From Lethocerus indicus (lineage: Eukaryota > Arthropoda > Insecta > Hemiptera > Belostomatidae): 64,000 nucleotides of DNA. How positions within the stretch are numbered: the stretch's first letter is position 1; each line of letters opens with the position of its first letter. The notes under the pieces are model-generated. The model had not been told where the DNA came from, did no database searches, and saw only the letters and a program-made list of their open reading frames with translations. Made by a program: the position numbers and the translations under genes. The stretch lies in the NCBI GenBank assembly GCA_019843655.1, contig JACDQD010000005.1, positions 4,243,575 to 4,307,574 of the forward strand. Reading direction: 5' to 3'. Positions 10,965 through 24,090 of this stretch are shown one piece after another.

Positions 10965-13900
10965 ATAATTCGCGAACTTCAAGACGACTTCTTACCTGTC
11001 GTAAGGTGTGATTTGGGCGTTGGAAACAAAACCCAATTGGGCGTTGTGAAAGTGTCCCCAACCCCTCCTACCGACTGTTTCGCCCCCTTAATTAATTATT
11101 GAATCGCTCGAATAGGTTGTTGCGCCGCTGTCACGAACGAAATTCTGGCCCGCGGTCGATAACCGAGTCCAAGTCGCTTCGTGCGGCATCTTGAGCGTTC
11201 GAGTCCTCGTCCGTTGAATACAGACGGACGTCCCCGGATAAACTTTCTGGTCGAACATACTCACAAAGCTCCGTTGTATATTCTAAACTAGGGGAATTTC
11301 AAAAGTCGGGGACGATATCGGCCGTCCGTCCCCGGCGGACCGCCGAAAGTGTGTCGCGTAGACAAAATAGCACCGCTTTCAGCCACAATTTAGTGAGCCT
11401 CCCCCGGGGGGTGTGGGGTGGGGGGGATTTACCCTTAGGCTCCCCTTACAAATACCGCTCACAATGTCTCTTATACAGTTGTCTCCGTAGACTATTCCCG
11501 GTTCCTAGTTTTCCGCCAACCCCACTACAGAGAAAATACCGCTTTCTGAGGACCGCTCTATTTACACGACGACGAGATTTCAGGAAGCTGTATATTCCCG
11601 TTTAACCTACCTGTTTTGTGGTCTCGCCTGTTCGCCATCTTCACCACAGTACAAATGACAGTGGAAGTGCAGTGAGGATGCCTAAAAAAAACATCCAAAG
11701 TGCCAAAAGTGACTAACAAGCGAGAGGAGACAGAAACACACTAAATCTACTTTATATTCCAGTACAGCCTATAATTGAGAGTGAATGAAATATTTCTATG
11801 TCGTTATAAAATATTAATATTCAGAAAATGCCTATTGTTTACCAATAAAACTAAATATTAGCGTAGATAAGCTGTTGCTCATCCGTGAAGTTTGGGCTCT
11901 ACACTCTCAGGTTGATGATGTTTCTGATTGTTGATTTTAAATTTTCCCTGCTTTAAATTTTAAACAAACCGCACTACCGATGACGGCGTTCGACCGAAAC
12001 CGGTCTAGCGTGAGAAAGAAATCAGCCGACAACAATGACGTTATGATCAATTGCTAATCAGATATTCGTAATCTGTTGAAACTACCATTTCTACTACAGT
12101 TGTATTATAGGAACTATAAGTTTTATTATTATGCAATAACGATGGAGAATAATTGCGCCAATAAAAATCTAATCCATTAAATTGAACGTTTTTATTTCGA
12201 ATATTACCGGACAACTGAATGATCTAGACATCATAAACTCCCCCCTTTGTATTTATTGCTTCCTGCATATTACAGGCTCTTAATTAGAACCTCGATTAGA
12301 TAAATTACACCGGCCAATCGAATTATTTATTGGAAGGCGATTGAGAATCGATTCTGTCGTTCACATTGTAGAACAGCCGTTCGGGTATTTCGGATGATAG
12401 GACCCAATTATTATTCGAGGAAAAACGTTTTGCCGCTGAATTTTTTTTTATACGATCAATTGTCGAAAATATATAGAGGTATTAAATAAAATGTTAACCG
12501 TTAAAGTCAATCTATTATTATTGCAATTATTACTGCATTGTAAGTCCTTTATTCGGAATAGAAATATAGATGTAAATGAGCGATGAAATAAGTTCTCATA
12601 TTAATTGAATGAAAACACCGAGGGAATCACTCGAATCTAATCAAATATTTTGCGTTTAATGTTGGCGGTTTCTATTATTGGGCAAGTGTACGTCGCCTTT
12701 CGAAATAATTAGGGCCGAATTCCAAATAAATTTTCGAATTTAAGTGCCCACTTGGAATGTTGAAAGATGTTTTGCGCCGAACAATAAATGTCCGACATAT
12801 AAATGAATTATATGCGCTGAGCTGGAATTCGCAGGTACTTTGGAGAGAAGTGCAAGCGGCGGCATTGCACTATTTTTGAATATCCGACTAACAGTGGGTG
12901 CAACGGCCCTGGGGGGCACTCGGTGTCGGACTCTGGTCTTGGAAATGGAATACAGCGAACAATATTAAATTTAGTTTATCCAGCAGCTACTCGAGCGTAC
13001 TGTTACAGTTGTCCTGGAAATTGAAAATCAGTTTAGACCCGAGGGGGAATGTCATAACCGAATATTATAACCGAAATTCGCATCAACATTTACATTTCTG
13101 TATCCAACTCGAAGTTTAATTAGTATATTTGTCAAATACTGAAAGTTGTATAACATGACTTATACCCTGATTCAATATTGATCAAAATAACTGATGACTG
13201 ATGACCTCTAACGTCGATTTTTATATATTCGATAAGAACAATTGTGAAATTTTGTTGTCTTTAGAATCTCATAACGGCACTTTCGACGAGTATCCCGGTC
13301 TAGACCAGTTAACGCGTTTAACGGATGATTAACAGAGGATAAATGTCCAACGAGTGAATTAGGAGTTTCGCCGTCGAAAAGCCGCAATATTTGTGAGCCT
13401 AATAGACGCCAGAGTGCTTCCGAAATATCGTATAATTAATTACACTTAACGACGAATTTTCTCATATTTCGTTGGGCCAACCCGATCCCGGCAATTAAGC
13501 GCAAGTGTCTAATTAAACGAGCTCCAGATACTGTTGCTGTAAGTCCCCCGCTTTGGCCGATTGAGTGCTTTATCCCCTCCCCGTAAGTAGCTAAGTCCCC
13601 TCATCCCCCCCCCCTACCGTTTTCCCGGTCCTCCATTCCGAAATTAGAGTGCCGGATTTCTCTGCGAGGTTGTTCTCTCTTTTTTTTTGGTTTTTGTTTC
13701 ACGTTGCAGAAATCAGAGGCGACCGCCGTGTTTCAGGGGCGAAATAAAGCGGAAAACCCCGCCGACACGAAGGTGTACAAAGTAGGAGACTCGAGAGGGT
13801 GTGCCTGGGCTATTTCAAGTTTAAGGCGCCGGCTTTACAGGTGGCTATTACTTAACGGCCGCCCGCACTTCTCAGTTCCTCTTTCGGCGCCCTTATCGAC

Positions 13901-15329
13901 TTTCGTTTCCACTGTCTTCTCCCCCCTACCCCGGCCAAGTGTCGTCACCCCTTTTAGTGTCCTCCGGTTAAAAACCGCTTTAGATAAAACGGAAAGGGGC
14001 GATACGAAGAAATAAGAAAGAAGGAATCGGGCCCACTTAAGACCCCGGGGTGCGTTAATTAAATTAGAAACTGCAGCCCGAGCGGTTTTACAATTCGGAT
14101 TTTAACTGAATGACTCGGGGAGTTATCGGAAAATTAGGAAAAGTGGGGGTGGGCGAGGCGGAGATTAACCCCTAGGCTGCCGGATTTCAGAGCTCATTAA
14201 GTAATTGTCCCTCGGATAGGAAAACTTGAACTCCTGCAAATATCGGATTCTGAACTTCTTCCTTGTGTGAACTTTTATTGTTCACTCAGTTCTCATTTAA
14301 TTATAATGCAGTTAAGAAGCTTATCGCGATGTAATTTTTTAAAATTCAATTAACCGACCGTGTATAACGTCTATGAAATTATTTCAAATCATGAAATTAT
14401 TTATGTTTCGATAAAATTATGTTTTTACGAAGGTATTTTTCGTTGAAACATTTTTCGCTGGAACGGTCTGTCTCACCAATGTAAAATTACAATACAGGAG
14501 GGGCTTCCTACGGAATTTAATTTGACTGCAATTTCCTGTGAGGAGTTTTTGTTTGCAAATATGAAGTCAAACCCAGGTTTCTGCGGGGGGGGGCGTTGAT
14601 CGAGCTCATCGGGGGCTTAAGGAGAGGAGGGCGGCGGAACTTTGCCTTAATTACAAAAGCACTTTTGTAATTATAACTTTAAGTTAAAACCTGTTTACTA
14701 GTAGGCGAAGTTACCGGTAATCGATATCTTTGCGCGCCCGTGTCTGCGTGTGAGGCCTAAGCAATTAGCAAACTTAATTCATCCCCCGTGTCACCTAACT
14801 CCCCTCAACCAAATTGTATGTACAATATATTCAAACTGGCATTAAGCCGGTATTTGAGATTGACCTTTTGGCACTTCCCTTGACACGCTTAAAGCGCGCG
14901 GAGTCGATGACGACCATACGGAATGGGCTTTTAAGATTGAGGGACGCGAAACATGTCACAATTAAATGGTTGGAAGATTTACAGAGAATGTCAAACATGT
15001 CCAAATCGAAGATATGTTCGGGGGTTGAGTTAATTATTCTTTGATCTGCACAATAAATATATTCGGGGGATTGATTCTTGTATCGATATTTTCAAACTGC
15101 GGTGGCCTCCGGAGGGAAAGTTCAATGTCAATACAATGAATATTACCAAACTAGTTTCGGAAACTTGTGTCGTTCCAGTAATATAAATTATTTTTAACTT
15201 TCGTAGCGTCTTAAGCCGTATACGATACGAAATAATAGATCTTGTATATAACCGTCAGTTTTGTACATCAGTAGTGTTTTCCTATGCCTAATATTAATTA
15301 CCATCTATGTTAAGCGGGAGAGTCCCGGT
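10965..15329. other. Intronic DNA with one palindrome element and an isolated strong 3' splice-like site
   Basis: Apart from the element at 11599-11750 and a tiny arm fragment near 11996-12013 (gaaaccggtctagcg), no repeats are recognised. A long pyrimidine tract ending cacgttgcag at 13709 looks like a good splice acceptor, followed by an open, GC-rich frame to 14015. The encoded peptide resembles nothing I recognise, so I do not call it an exon. Near 14651-14670 there is a small perfect hairpin, ttacaaaag-ca-cttttgtaa. Confidence 0.45.
11599..11750 (-). mobile_element. GTAGATTT palindrome element, internally deleted
   Basis: Reverse orientation: the tail (gtttaacctacctgttttg, tggtctcgcc) is fused to a short left-arm remnant (cgccatcttcac), then the centre (cagtgaggatgcc, aacatccaaagtgcc) and a shortened right arm ending ctaaatctac. 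The direct repeat tatattcc borders it at 11591-11598 and 11753-11760. The two arms are deleted to different extents. Confidence 0.75.
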
Positions 15330-15333
15330 TTAA

Positions 15334-15564
15334 CCCTCTATGGGCCGAATTTTTATTTTAAATCCAAAAAAATTGGTTGAACGAAAAATCAGCAATTTTA
15401 AACCTATATATGCGAATGAAAAAAAATGATATTGATATTGGTTGTCTTGACAAAGTTATATAGGATTAAGATTTATGCCCCATCTCACGAAAAAAGCTAT
15501 AATTATTTGGTAAAATCTCGATAAATTGAAATGTGAACTGAAAGTTACACTGGCCCGTAGAGGG
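15334..15564 (+). mobile_element. TTAA-flanked MITE (piggyBac-like ends), copy B
   Basis: 231 bp between perfect TTAA duplications at 15330-15333 and 15565-15568. The termini ccctctatgggcc and ggcccgtagaggg form a 13-bp inverted repeat with one mismatch. The interior is the reverse complement of copy A at 10750-10960. No open frame of interest. The family assignment rests on the TTAA target and the CCC ends. Confidence 0.87.
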
Positions 15565-15941
15565 TTAAACATATCCGCATACTTTTGTTATTGGTTTATT
15601 TTGGTTTTAATTCTTTCCTATAAAAATAGAACATTTAAATGAGGGGACCGTTTTCTAATCGGCGTATAAGCCGAGACAGACTATACGGTATGGCCCGGAT
15701 CTCGCTTTGCATTCAAAAGATCGGGCTAAATTTTCCGCTTCCTGCTCGACAATCCAGAACACGCGTTATATCATTGTTAGGCCGTTGACAATGAAGCCAT
15801 CAATAATACCGGTACTGACTAGGAGGGACCAGCCAATCATCCTACTTTACGAGTGTCACAGCGCCGTGTTATGGACGGGACCCAGCCTTATAGGGGTGCG
15901 GTTGGAATGTTTCGGTAACAACATCAAATGAAATAAATACG

Positions 15942-16434
15942 CTTAATATACCTGTTTTGTGGTCTGCGAGGGGTTGGAATACCGTAGGTTCCTGGTGTAG
16001 AAATAGTAGTATAATAATGTATGTAGAAATAGAAAACTTGGAAATATTCAATCGCAAGAAAAACGAAATCTTAAATGAAAAAATTAATTCCCAGAGGGAA
16101 GCCATATTTGCCCCTATAATCCTATTAAAGGATCACACCCGCCCAACCACCGCGCCCCCTCATTTCCGACAATCTGACTCACACTTAGAAAACGGATTAA
16201 CAAAATCCAACCCAAATAAGACAAACATAATTCCCCAATAACAATAACAAAATGCGTATATATACAACTGACAGACACTACAGTACAAGTGAAAGTAACG
16301 GTGCAGTGAGGATGCCCAAAAAACATCCAAAGTGCCAACAGTGACTAACACCGCTACTGAAGATGGCGAGCAGCCGAAACCGGTCTAGCAAAAGACCAAA
16401 CCAGCGAGAGGAGACAGAAACGCCACGAACCTAC
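15942..16434 (-). mobile_element. GTAGATTT palindrome element carrying about 270 bp of extra DNA
   Basis: Reverse orientation: tail (cttaatatacctgttttgtg, ctgcgaggggttggaatacc), then unrelated AT-rich DNA from about 15990 to 16262, then the centre (gtgcagtgaggatgccc), the right arm (gccgaaaccggtctagc) and the end cgaacctac. Direct repeats gaaataaatacg flank it at 15930-15941 and 16435-16446; similarity extends to 18 of 19 bases if the next seven are counted. The left arm is replaced by the foreign segment. Confidence 0.8.
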
Positions 16435-18682
16435 GAAATAAATACGGTTAATAGAGTTTATTTATGATTTCCCCTACGTTATTTTCTTAGCGTTGAGATA
16501 TCGCCAACTGTGTAAATCCGGGGAGGAATACTATTTATTTTCTGCCGGTATTGGGCGCACTAAATCTTTGAGGGGGCCGGGAAAAATCCTCTTCCCGGCG
16601 AGCGAGAATATATGCGCCGGAGGTTAGGGCCTTAGTGGGGGCCCTTCCCACTCGTAAAGCCGGGGCCCCGTTTAATTGTGCCGCACTGTTCCCGGCCTAT
16701 CTTCCGGTTAACAGCCCGGCATGTGCCAGCCTCATGCCCGCCGTCGTCGGCGGCCCGGCAGACGCGCCGACCGGTTTTAACTGCCGCCACTTTCCGGTAC
16801 CGCACGCTTAATGCTCCCGCCCATTCCGGGCAATGGACTTCCGTATTTCGAGCCGACGATGTCGCGATATTCGAAGCGATTCCAGTTGACTTCTGGCACT
16901 TGCCGGCTAGTTATTATTACAGGCATCTTATTATTATGCCACTTACGATTTCTTGCTTGAGGTGTGAGGCCTACACGAGAGATGTCCTCATGAATCCCTC
17001 GTGTAACTAATTAATTCCTCTGTTGTCAGTAGAAATCTTAGCGTGTTTACAGCTTTAGCTCAGTGCATACGTTACTAACTTTCAAAAATTGTGAATTTCA
17101 TTATTGTTCGGTCTTAGAACAGCGTATTTGATTGCACAATTTGTCCTTATTGCATACAATTAACATGACGATGGCCGATTTGGCCTCTGCAATACTAGGC
17201 TGGTTCCCCGAATTAGACATCTATTACCTGACGTTTCAACAACCAAAACTACTGAATTTGACAAGCGGGTGATACTGCTCTAGCAATGGTGAAAACCAGT
17301 AAACGGTGACAGAAGATAAAAACCAAATATAGAATTCATGTTTTCGTTGGCTGATAATGCCTTGTATATCTAATTATTTATTATTTCATATCCAGTTAAT
17401 TTGTAATTATAGTTTTATTTTCGATTAAAATTAAATTATGCTAGCTTTCCAAAAGGTGCAATTACTGTATGCCCTTTATTTACAGTCGATTCCTTGTGAT
17501 AGCAGAGATTGTACGCTCGGAATGCTCATTTTGGACTCCTTTTTCACATCCCCCTGCCGGCATATATTTGTCATTCCCCTGAATATTTAACCGCGTCACG
17601 AATTGGAATATTATTCAAATCTTCTGAACCGTCCCCGCGGGTAACGGTTCGAGAGGGTTCGGCTGGGGACTAGAGGAAGGCGGGCGGGGACCTATTTGGA
17701 AATACCCGGGTCATATACGCTTATAAACGACGACAGTTTTGTCCCTCGTTGTGTATTCTATAAGTTTTTATAAACACTCGATCTTGATCCCGTTAGGGGT
17801 TCGGGACGGCGGTTCAGGTGACAGGAGTAGCGTCACCTCTACCCCTTCTCAACGCCTTTCAAAGAGGAGTACGAGACCTGAATAGTGTTAGTGCCCCCCC
17901 ACCATCTCCATAAGAGAATTTTCATATTTTTATCTCTCTTCTTTCCTTCCCCTATTCCTCTTTCTCTGTTTTAAAGTTTTTCCTTTTCCCCCGGATTCGT
18001 CCCGTCTCCTCCGTCCTCCAGCGTCCTGCGCGGACTCTCCCCGCGAACGCACCACGGAAACGACGACCGGGGATGATGATTTTATAAGCCGGACTCCTCC
18101 AACCGACTCTACTCCAAACTCGGGGCGCGCGGCTATGTTTTATTCATGTCGCTCTATTACGCCGGCACGCACACACGAGCCACCGGAGACAGAGACTGGT
18201 GGGGGCGGGGGCGGGGGACTTATATAGTGATAAAAGCCCGACACGAATATTCACGGGCCCGTTTCACGATCCCGCGTACTTTTACTACCCCGCCCTAAGG
18301 GGTTAGGGTACTTTCGCGGTAAATCCCTCTCAGCGACGGCCGGAATCCCCGCCGTTGTCGACGTTAGATCTTCGATTTCTGAAGACATTTGCCGATGTCA
18401 CTTTATGGCACGTCTAAGCCCCGAACTCAAACTACATAACGGCGAAAATTTGTAAATAACTACTTATAATTTTACTGAATTGAACATCACCGCGAGAGTG
18501 AAGATTCAAACATAAATAGGTTTATATCTCTCGCTTTGGAATTTAAGTGACGATGACGCGATCGTAGACCTTGATCAAGTGATCCTGTTATGAGCGTAAC
18601 AATATTTTAAGATAATGTTAGGACACGCGGTTACTGGGACCTAGGCCGACATTTATTAACGATGAAATATAAATATGAAGTA

Positions 18683-18686
<4 letters not shown>

Positions 18687-18730
<44 letters not shown>
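18687..18730. repeat. (AT)n microsatellite, about 22 units
   Basis: Uninterrupted AT dinucleotides, likely polymorphic in length. Confidence 0.95.
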
Positions 18731-18734
<4 letters not shown>

Positions 18735-19624
18735 GAGGAAACATTTAAAACCTGTGTTGGAAAAAAGAAATAGCAGTATTGACTATAGCCTATTTGAATT
18801 TTGTGTCTTAAATTCTATGCATTCTATTCTACGCACGCCAGATTGACCCATCGGCCGACGTTCAATTTATGATTGGTGTCACCCTCTGAGAATACCTATT
18901 GGGCGACTGTTGCTACATTGTAGGCCTTCCTGTGGCCACAGCGGCACGTCTAATGCGATCACCGCCTCGCCCTCAGTAATACAAAGTGAGGCTCTGATTG
19001 CCAAAATGATCGGGGTATCGTATTGAACATTTACGATCAACGTAGAGACATGCAAAGCAATACTAATAAAACTATACTATGGCTGTAGGCGGAAATACAT
19101 TTTACGACACTGCGGGATGACAAATCCGAATTGGGGACCGGAGGCTGGACGGGCAACCCGTTTCATCTGGCCCGGGGGGCCTGTTTAATAATAATGTGAT
19201 AAAAGTTGGCGGGAGGCGGCGCCGGCAGGGTCGTTAGCGCCGGCCTACGTTTTAAGGCCGTGTGTTACCTAGCTGGGGTTGGACCCGAATACAAAGTGGG
19301 TTTAGAGCCCCCAGAGAGGGAGTTTGGTGGGGGGGGGTGCTCTAAGAATTCACGAAGCCCCACCCCCCCACCCCACCCCCGCTTTGAATTATGCGAGATG
19401 GCCGGCTCCAGTCCGCGGCCCGCACTCCTCCGATCATTAAGTTTACATAATAGTGAAATATCGGCCTCCCTAAATTGGCCCCGTAGCAGTATTTATATAG
19501 GGCCGGCGGTGTGGGGGACGGCCAGATATCCTATAGAGAGGGATGAGAGGGTGCATACTGGGGCCGCGATTTACGAGCTACGGGGGTTGCTGGACGCAAT
19601 TCAGCCGTGGGAGGAGGGTATTTG

Positions 19625-19649
19625 TCCTCCTCCTCCTCCTCCTCCTCCC
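19625..19649. repeat. (TCC)n microsatellite, about 8 units
   Basis: Trinucleotide run cctcctcctcc followed by a C-rich stretch. It is responsible for the poly-Pro and poly-Glu stretches seen when this area is translated. Confidence 0.9.
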
Positions 19650-22600
19650 CCTCCACCTCATCCCAAATACCAGTCGCATTACCGCTATAGCTGATAAACG
19701 GGAGGTCGAACACATCGGGGTTAACACGTTAACGGGGTAGTAACACCGTGATTTCTCTGCTTTACTCCTGTAATAAACGTAATATCTTACCAATTTATGA
19801 AAGTAAATGTAGTTGACGTAAAGAAAAAACGCATATTATCGCACTTCTCTGACAGAGCGTATTCCAAATGTACCCAGTGGAATTAGCGTAAGTCAAAAGA
19901 TAGGGGTATTCCCGCGCTAAAAGTTTAACTCAAAAATTTTCCTTCAATTCCAAATTTGGAGCTGAAATAACTGCAGAACATATACAGATGTAACTATCAT
20001 AACTATCAGCTCGGGTATTTTAACTAATAACATTATAAATATATTATCCATATTTTTTTTGGAACGGACTATGTTCCACTAATCGGGTCTGAAAGACGCG
20101 TTAAGAAAGTGAGCGCTAAACAAGGCAAAGTAGTGGGAGGAGCGGAGGTAAAGCTAATGAGGTCCCAGTAGTTTAATCGCCCGGGCGAGTGCGTACATTG
20201 TTAGGAACGTCAAGAACGTCAAACGAGCATCGCTTTCATGCCCTTACTTGAATAGAAACGATAACGAGAGGATTATAAGAATCTGGACGAGTAAAGGGAA
20301 CGCTACTGCAGCCCGGACAGACAAGTTAAAGGGAGAACACTGTCTGTATGGTAGACTGTATACACATTCTCATCAACCATCATTCAATCTCTGACCAACA
20401 AAAATATAATTTAATATATATAATTCTATTATCAATTTTAAATAATTTATCGGACGATAATTTCTAACAAAAGTAGATGATTGTTAATTGTATATCACCA
20501 TAAAGGGATATACTGATGGTGTAGAATGTTGTAAAAATTAGAGGGGTGTATAGTGATATTTTTAAACGCGTTTAGATCAATTAAATAACATGTTACTTAA
20601 GAAAGACGAATTATAAAATTATTCAAGCTATTGTTTTATTCTCATCGGATGAGGAATTTTCAATCAATTTTGAACACGCGAATTCATATAGAATTCTACG
20701 TGGCCCTAATACCCTGATCTCATAGAATATGAAGCGCCATAATCAGATTAATTTCCGATGACTGCGAAATAAATTATTGTTTAGTCTCATGTTGGCGATA
20801 TATTAGGAAAAAAAGTAATGAATAGCCGCACTGGGCGGAGACCTCGTTGCGAATGTCTTAATACGCGAGGATGGAAATTGTTTGACCCGACAGTGGCGCT
20901 TGTTTATTCCCCGGATGAAAGTACCGCATTATTGTAAAAGTTTCCTTACTATGAATAAGCGGTTCCGTCCTCGGCGTCTCGGATTTGCATCTGGACTCAA
21001 CACTTATCCCCGGCCGTGGTCGTACGGAAGAGAAAAATACGGAGGAACAAAAACTTTGAAAATTAATATACATAAAAAAAGTGGAGGACATTACTGGTAT
21101 AAATGAAGGAAGTTTGAGACCGGTGAGCGGCGGGGGTTTTGGGGCGGAGGCGGCGGAGGTTCTGATGGGGTTTTCCTCGCCGGGAAAGTCATTTCCCCCG
21201 GGGGTGGGGCGGGGAACCCTCTCACCGACACCCCCAACAACCCCTTTCGATAAAAGCTCCTCACCGGTACTTTTGTTTATTTTCCTTCCCCCATTCGGGT
21301 AATTAACCCCATGATAAGAGCCCCTTTTTCCAGCAGAGTTTCGCATCGATTATCCTCCGCAAACCCCCAAATCCTGCTTTATTTACTCGCACGGATTGGC
21401 GCAATTACCTGTGATTTCATCACTCTTGAGATTCTCTATCTCCAATCGCCCGTTTATTCAAAACCGACGTTATTCCAAAAAAACGATATCAAATATTCTG
21501 TTCAACGTACAATGTATGAGACAAATTAAAATGTGTAAAGTTAGTCTAAACAATCTAAAAAATAGATGACATAAAAAGTCACACTAGATACGTCTCTACG
21601 TAAAATTCGACGTGGGAATTATTTCACTAATCCTCAATGATAAGTTCTTCCATTTCAGTTGATCATATTATTTGACATATCTCGAGAAAACAATAAAATT
21701 TCTGAGCTCTTATTGAACCATAGTCCCCTTCCAGAGAATTGTCCTAGCGAACACGATTTGATATTCCAAACCGAAACAGTATTTTCGGCGACCCCTGTAA
21801 CCGAATTCGAATCTCGGAACGCCGACTTGATCGTAACTCAGATGACAGGTCCCAAATTTTACGGAGATTTCCCTTAAATAAAATTCTTGGTCATCGGGGA
21901 AATTGAATCGTATCCGAACACAGATTTATATTACGGATTGTCGAATTGTGATGCGAGAAATGGGGCTCCGCGAAGGTTCAGTGGGGGCTCGACGGCTTAT
22001 TAGAGATTCAGCGCCCCCCTTCGGGAGGTTAATAATAATAATCACATTGGGCGGTCGCATCGGCTTTGGTCACCAGCTCACGTCCTCCCCCCCCCCCCAT
22101 TATTAATTGGTCCATGGGGTCTTTTCTATTTTCGCCGATGACACGTCATGTGATGATGTGTATGTTTTATATATTCCGATCCCGCAAACGTTAAAAAGGG
22201 GTGGCGTCACCGCCGGGCTCAACACCGAAAAAAAATAGCCGAGGGCCGGATCACAGGGGAAGTCTCGAAGGCCGAGGCCTCCTGTTTTAGCGGCATTCAG
22301 AACACGATTCAGTCGGAATATAATAATGTTCGGTTAACAACTACACAACACGGTGATAGGATTTTCTGTTCTAGGAATGCATAAGACTGAACAGGAACTC
22401 GCAAGAATGATAACGCTCTCTATATACACCTTAGACTATATTTTACTAAGCTCTTGGGTTTCATACCTTCACAGCCTGTTGATCCTAAGATGTACACCGG
22501 GTTCGGTTGCTCTACATCATCATTAGCAACACGTCGGCTTCTCATCGTGTATAAGTTGAGACGGAAATTCGCAGGAGTGAACACATTGTGTATTTCATTT

Positions 22601-23887
22601 GAGCCCAGTGAAAATTACCGATATCTTTAAGTATATCAAAAATTCGAAGATTAATACCAAATAAATCATAGTAAACGAGTAAAGAAAATGAAAGAAGTAG
22701 AAAAGAAATACTTTCTAAGCTTTTACATGAAAAGAAGACACCTTGTCAGAAAAATGTTATATGAACGAGAGAATTCTTCTCCTGCGTTTCAGAGAGAAAT
22801 TCAGCTCGTAAAACCGAGCTATATATATATATAGAGGGACCGGGATTTTTCTAGGAATCTATTTAGTCGCTATTATTAATGGCGGCAATTTGTTTCGCCC
22901 GGGACCCGTAGCCGGAGTAATTTTCATCGGTGTTTACTGGACTCGGTTTGGACGGGATATATATTGGAATGGTCACGAGGGCCGATTGAGTTCTCCCGCC
23001 TACACTTTCTTCCTCTTTTCTTAGATCCAGTAGTGAAAAATGATTTATGAAGAGGCTAGTTCTGGCCGAGCCACCGAACGAACGCTATGAACGTTCTAAA
23101 TTAATTATCGGAAGGATAAAAGCGGATTCGAAAGTCACCGGCACAGATTTATGCCGGGATTAATTTTATGGTCACTTTTACCGAAGAAGGAGGAAGAAAA
23201 TAATTTTCGTGAAAGATAATTGAAATACAATATTCATCAAAATTTCACGAATACACTAAATTTAGTTTTAGGACACACACACGTCAAATTGTTTCAGTGC
23301 ATCTACATTTCATGAGCTGTTATCATTGCAAATAATTTAAATCGGTTAATATATTCGATATTCAAACATAATTTCATGACGCAATCGTTTAAACCGGCGC
23401 AGAAATTAAAATAGAGTGGAGTAATTGGCTGTCATAAATATTTCCCAATCGGTCGCCAGAATTAATATTCCCCGTCAACGGGACAATAGATTCCAAACGC
23501 CGAATGTCCCATTCGACAATTACAACAGTCGTTCTGCTCTCTGTAATTTACTGAATTATTCATCGGGTTTTGTCTATTGTTCGGCCCGACAACGTGTTGG
23601 GCGGCGGCGGTCCCAGTTTTCGGTCTGGACGGTTAAGAACAATCCAAGGCGAGTGTGCTTGTAACCGGTCTGAATATATCGTTGTTCCTATTGCTAGGAT
23701 AAGATTTTCTGAAAATGGAGAAACAAATTTCAAAAACAAAAAAATTATGAAATAACTTTCATGCATATTTTCGTATTCGGAGGGTGGCTCTTTGGGTCTA
23801 GAAGTGTGCTGAACCCTTATTTTATTAATTTTTCAATTAATATACAGCGTGAAATAATTTCGTCCAAATTTCCATTTAATAAGTTCT

Positions 23888-23933
23888 GACAATAAAATTT
23901 GTATTATTTTCTTATTTTAAACTGAGGAAAAAG
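23888..23933. repeat. Left half of a repeat interrupted by a palindrome element
   Basis: The sequence atttgtattattttcttatt leading to actgaggaaaaag closely matches 25960-26003 (33 of 37 bases by eye over the best part). Its continuation (actgaggaaaaagcttaaaa) resumes at 24091 on the other side of the inserted element. The last 13 bases are the duplicated target. Confidence 0.7.
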
Positions 23934-24090
23934 TTCAACATACCTGTTTTGTGGTCTGCGAGGGCTGGAATACCGTCGGTTTGTTGTGTTTCGGTCTCCT
24001 CTGCCAATAGTGACTATCACCGCTACTGAAGATGGGGCGAGCGGCCGAAACCGGTCTAGCAAAAGACCAAACCAGCGAGAGGAGACAGGG
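23934..24090 (-). mobile_element. GTAGATTT palindrome element with exact 13-bp target duplication
   Basis: Reverse orientation: tail (ttcaacatacctgttttgtg, ctgcgagggctggaatacc), a shortened left arm (tttcggtctcctct), part of the centre (gccaatagtgactatcacc) and a full right arm ending gaggagacaggg. The last part of the arm, gaaacacacgaaatctac in other copies, is missing. The exact direct repeat actgaggaaaaag lies at 23921-23933 and 24091-24103. A related uninterrupted sequence at 25940-26010 serves as a natural empty site. Confidence 0.85.

Larger units (their letters stand above)
16454..23887. other. Intronic DNA with simple repeats and C/G runs, no gene seen
   Basis: No exon or transposon was recognised. 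The stretch alternates AT-rich DNA with GC-rich patches (for example 16560-16860, 17630-18370 and 19140-19640) and contains mono-C or mono-G runs of 7 to 13 bases (for example 19326-19335 and 22086-22098). The longer open frames here (for example 16678-17010, 19206-19694 and 20858-21346) are low-complexity or resemble no known family. Confidence 0.45.

Noticed and set aside
13704..14015. Open frame directly after a long pyrimidine tract and AG
   Set aside because: Good acceptor-like context, but the peptide has no recognisable domain, and a phase 1 to phase 1 cassette for the exon 1/exon 2 junction could not be shown. Kept only as a remark.
17262..17320. Possible palindrome-family relic (tctagcaatgg ... 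accagtaaacggtgacaga)
   Set aside because: Only loose similarity over about 40 bp; could be chance.
19206..19694. 162-codon frame with Pro-rich end
   Set aside because: GC-rich low-complexity DNA with a (TCC)n run; no motif, no splice context.
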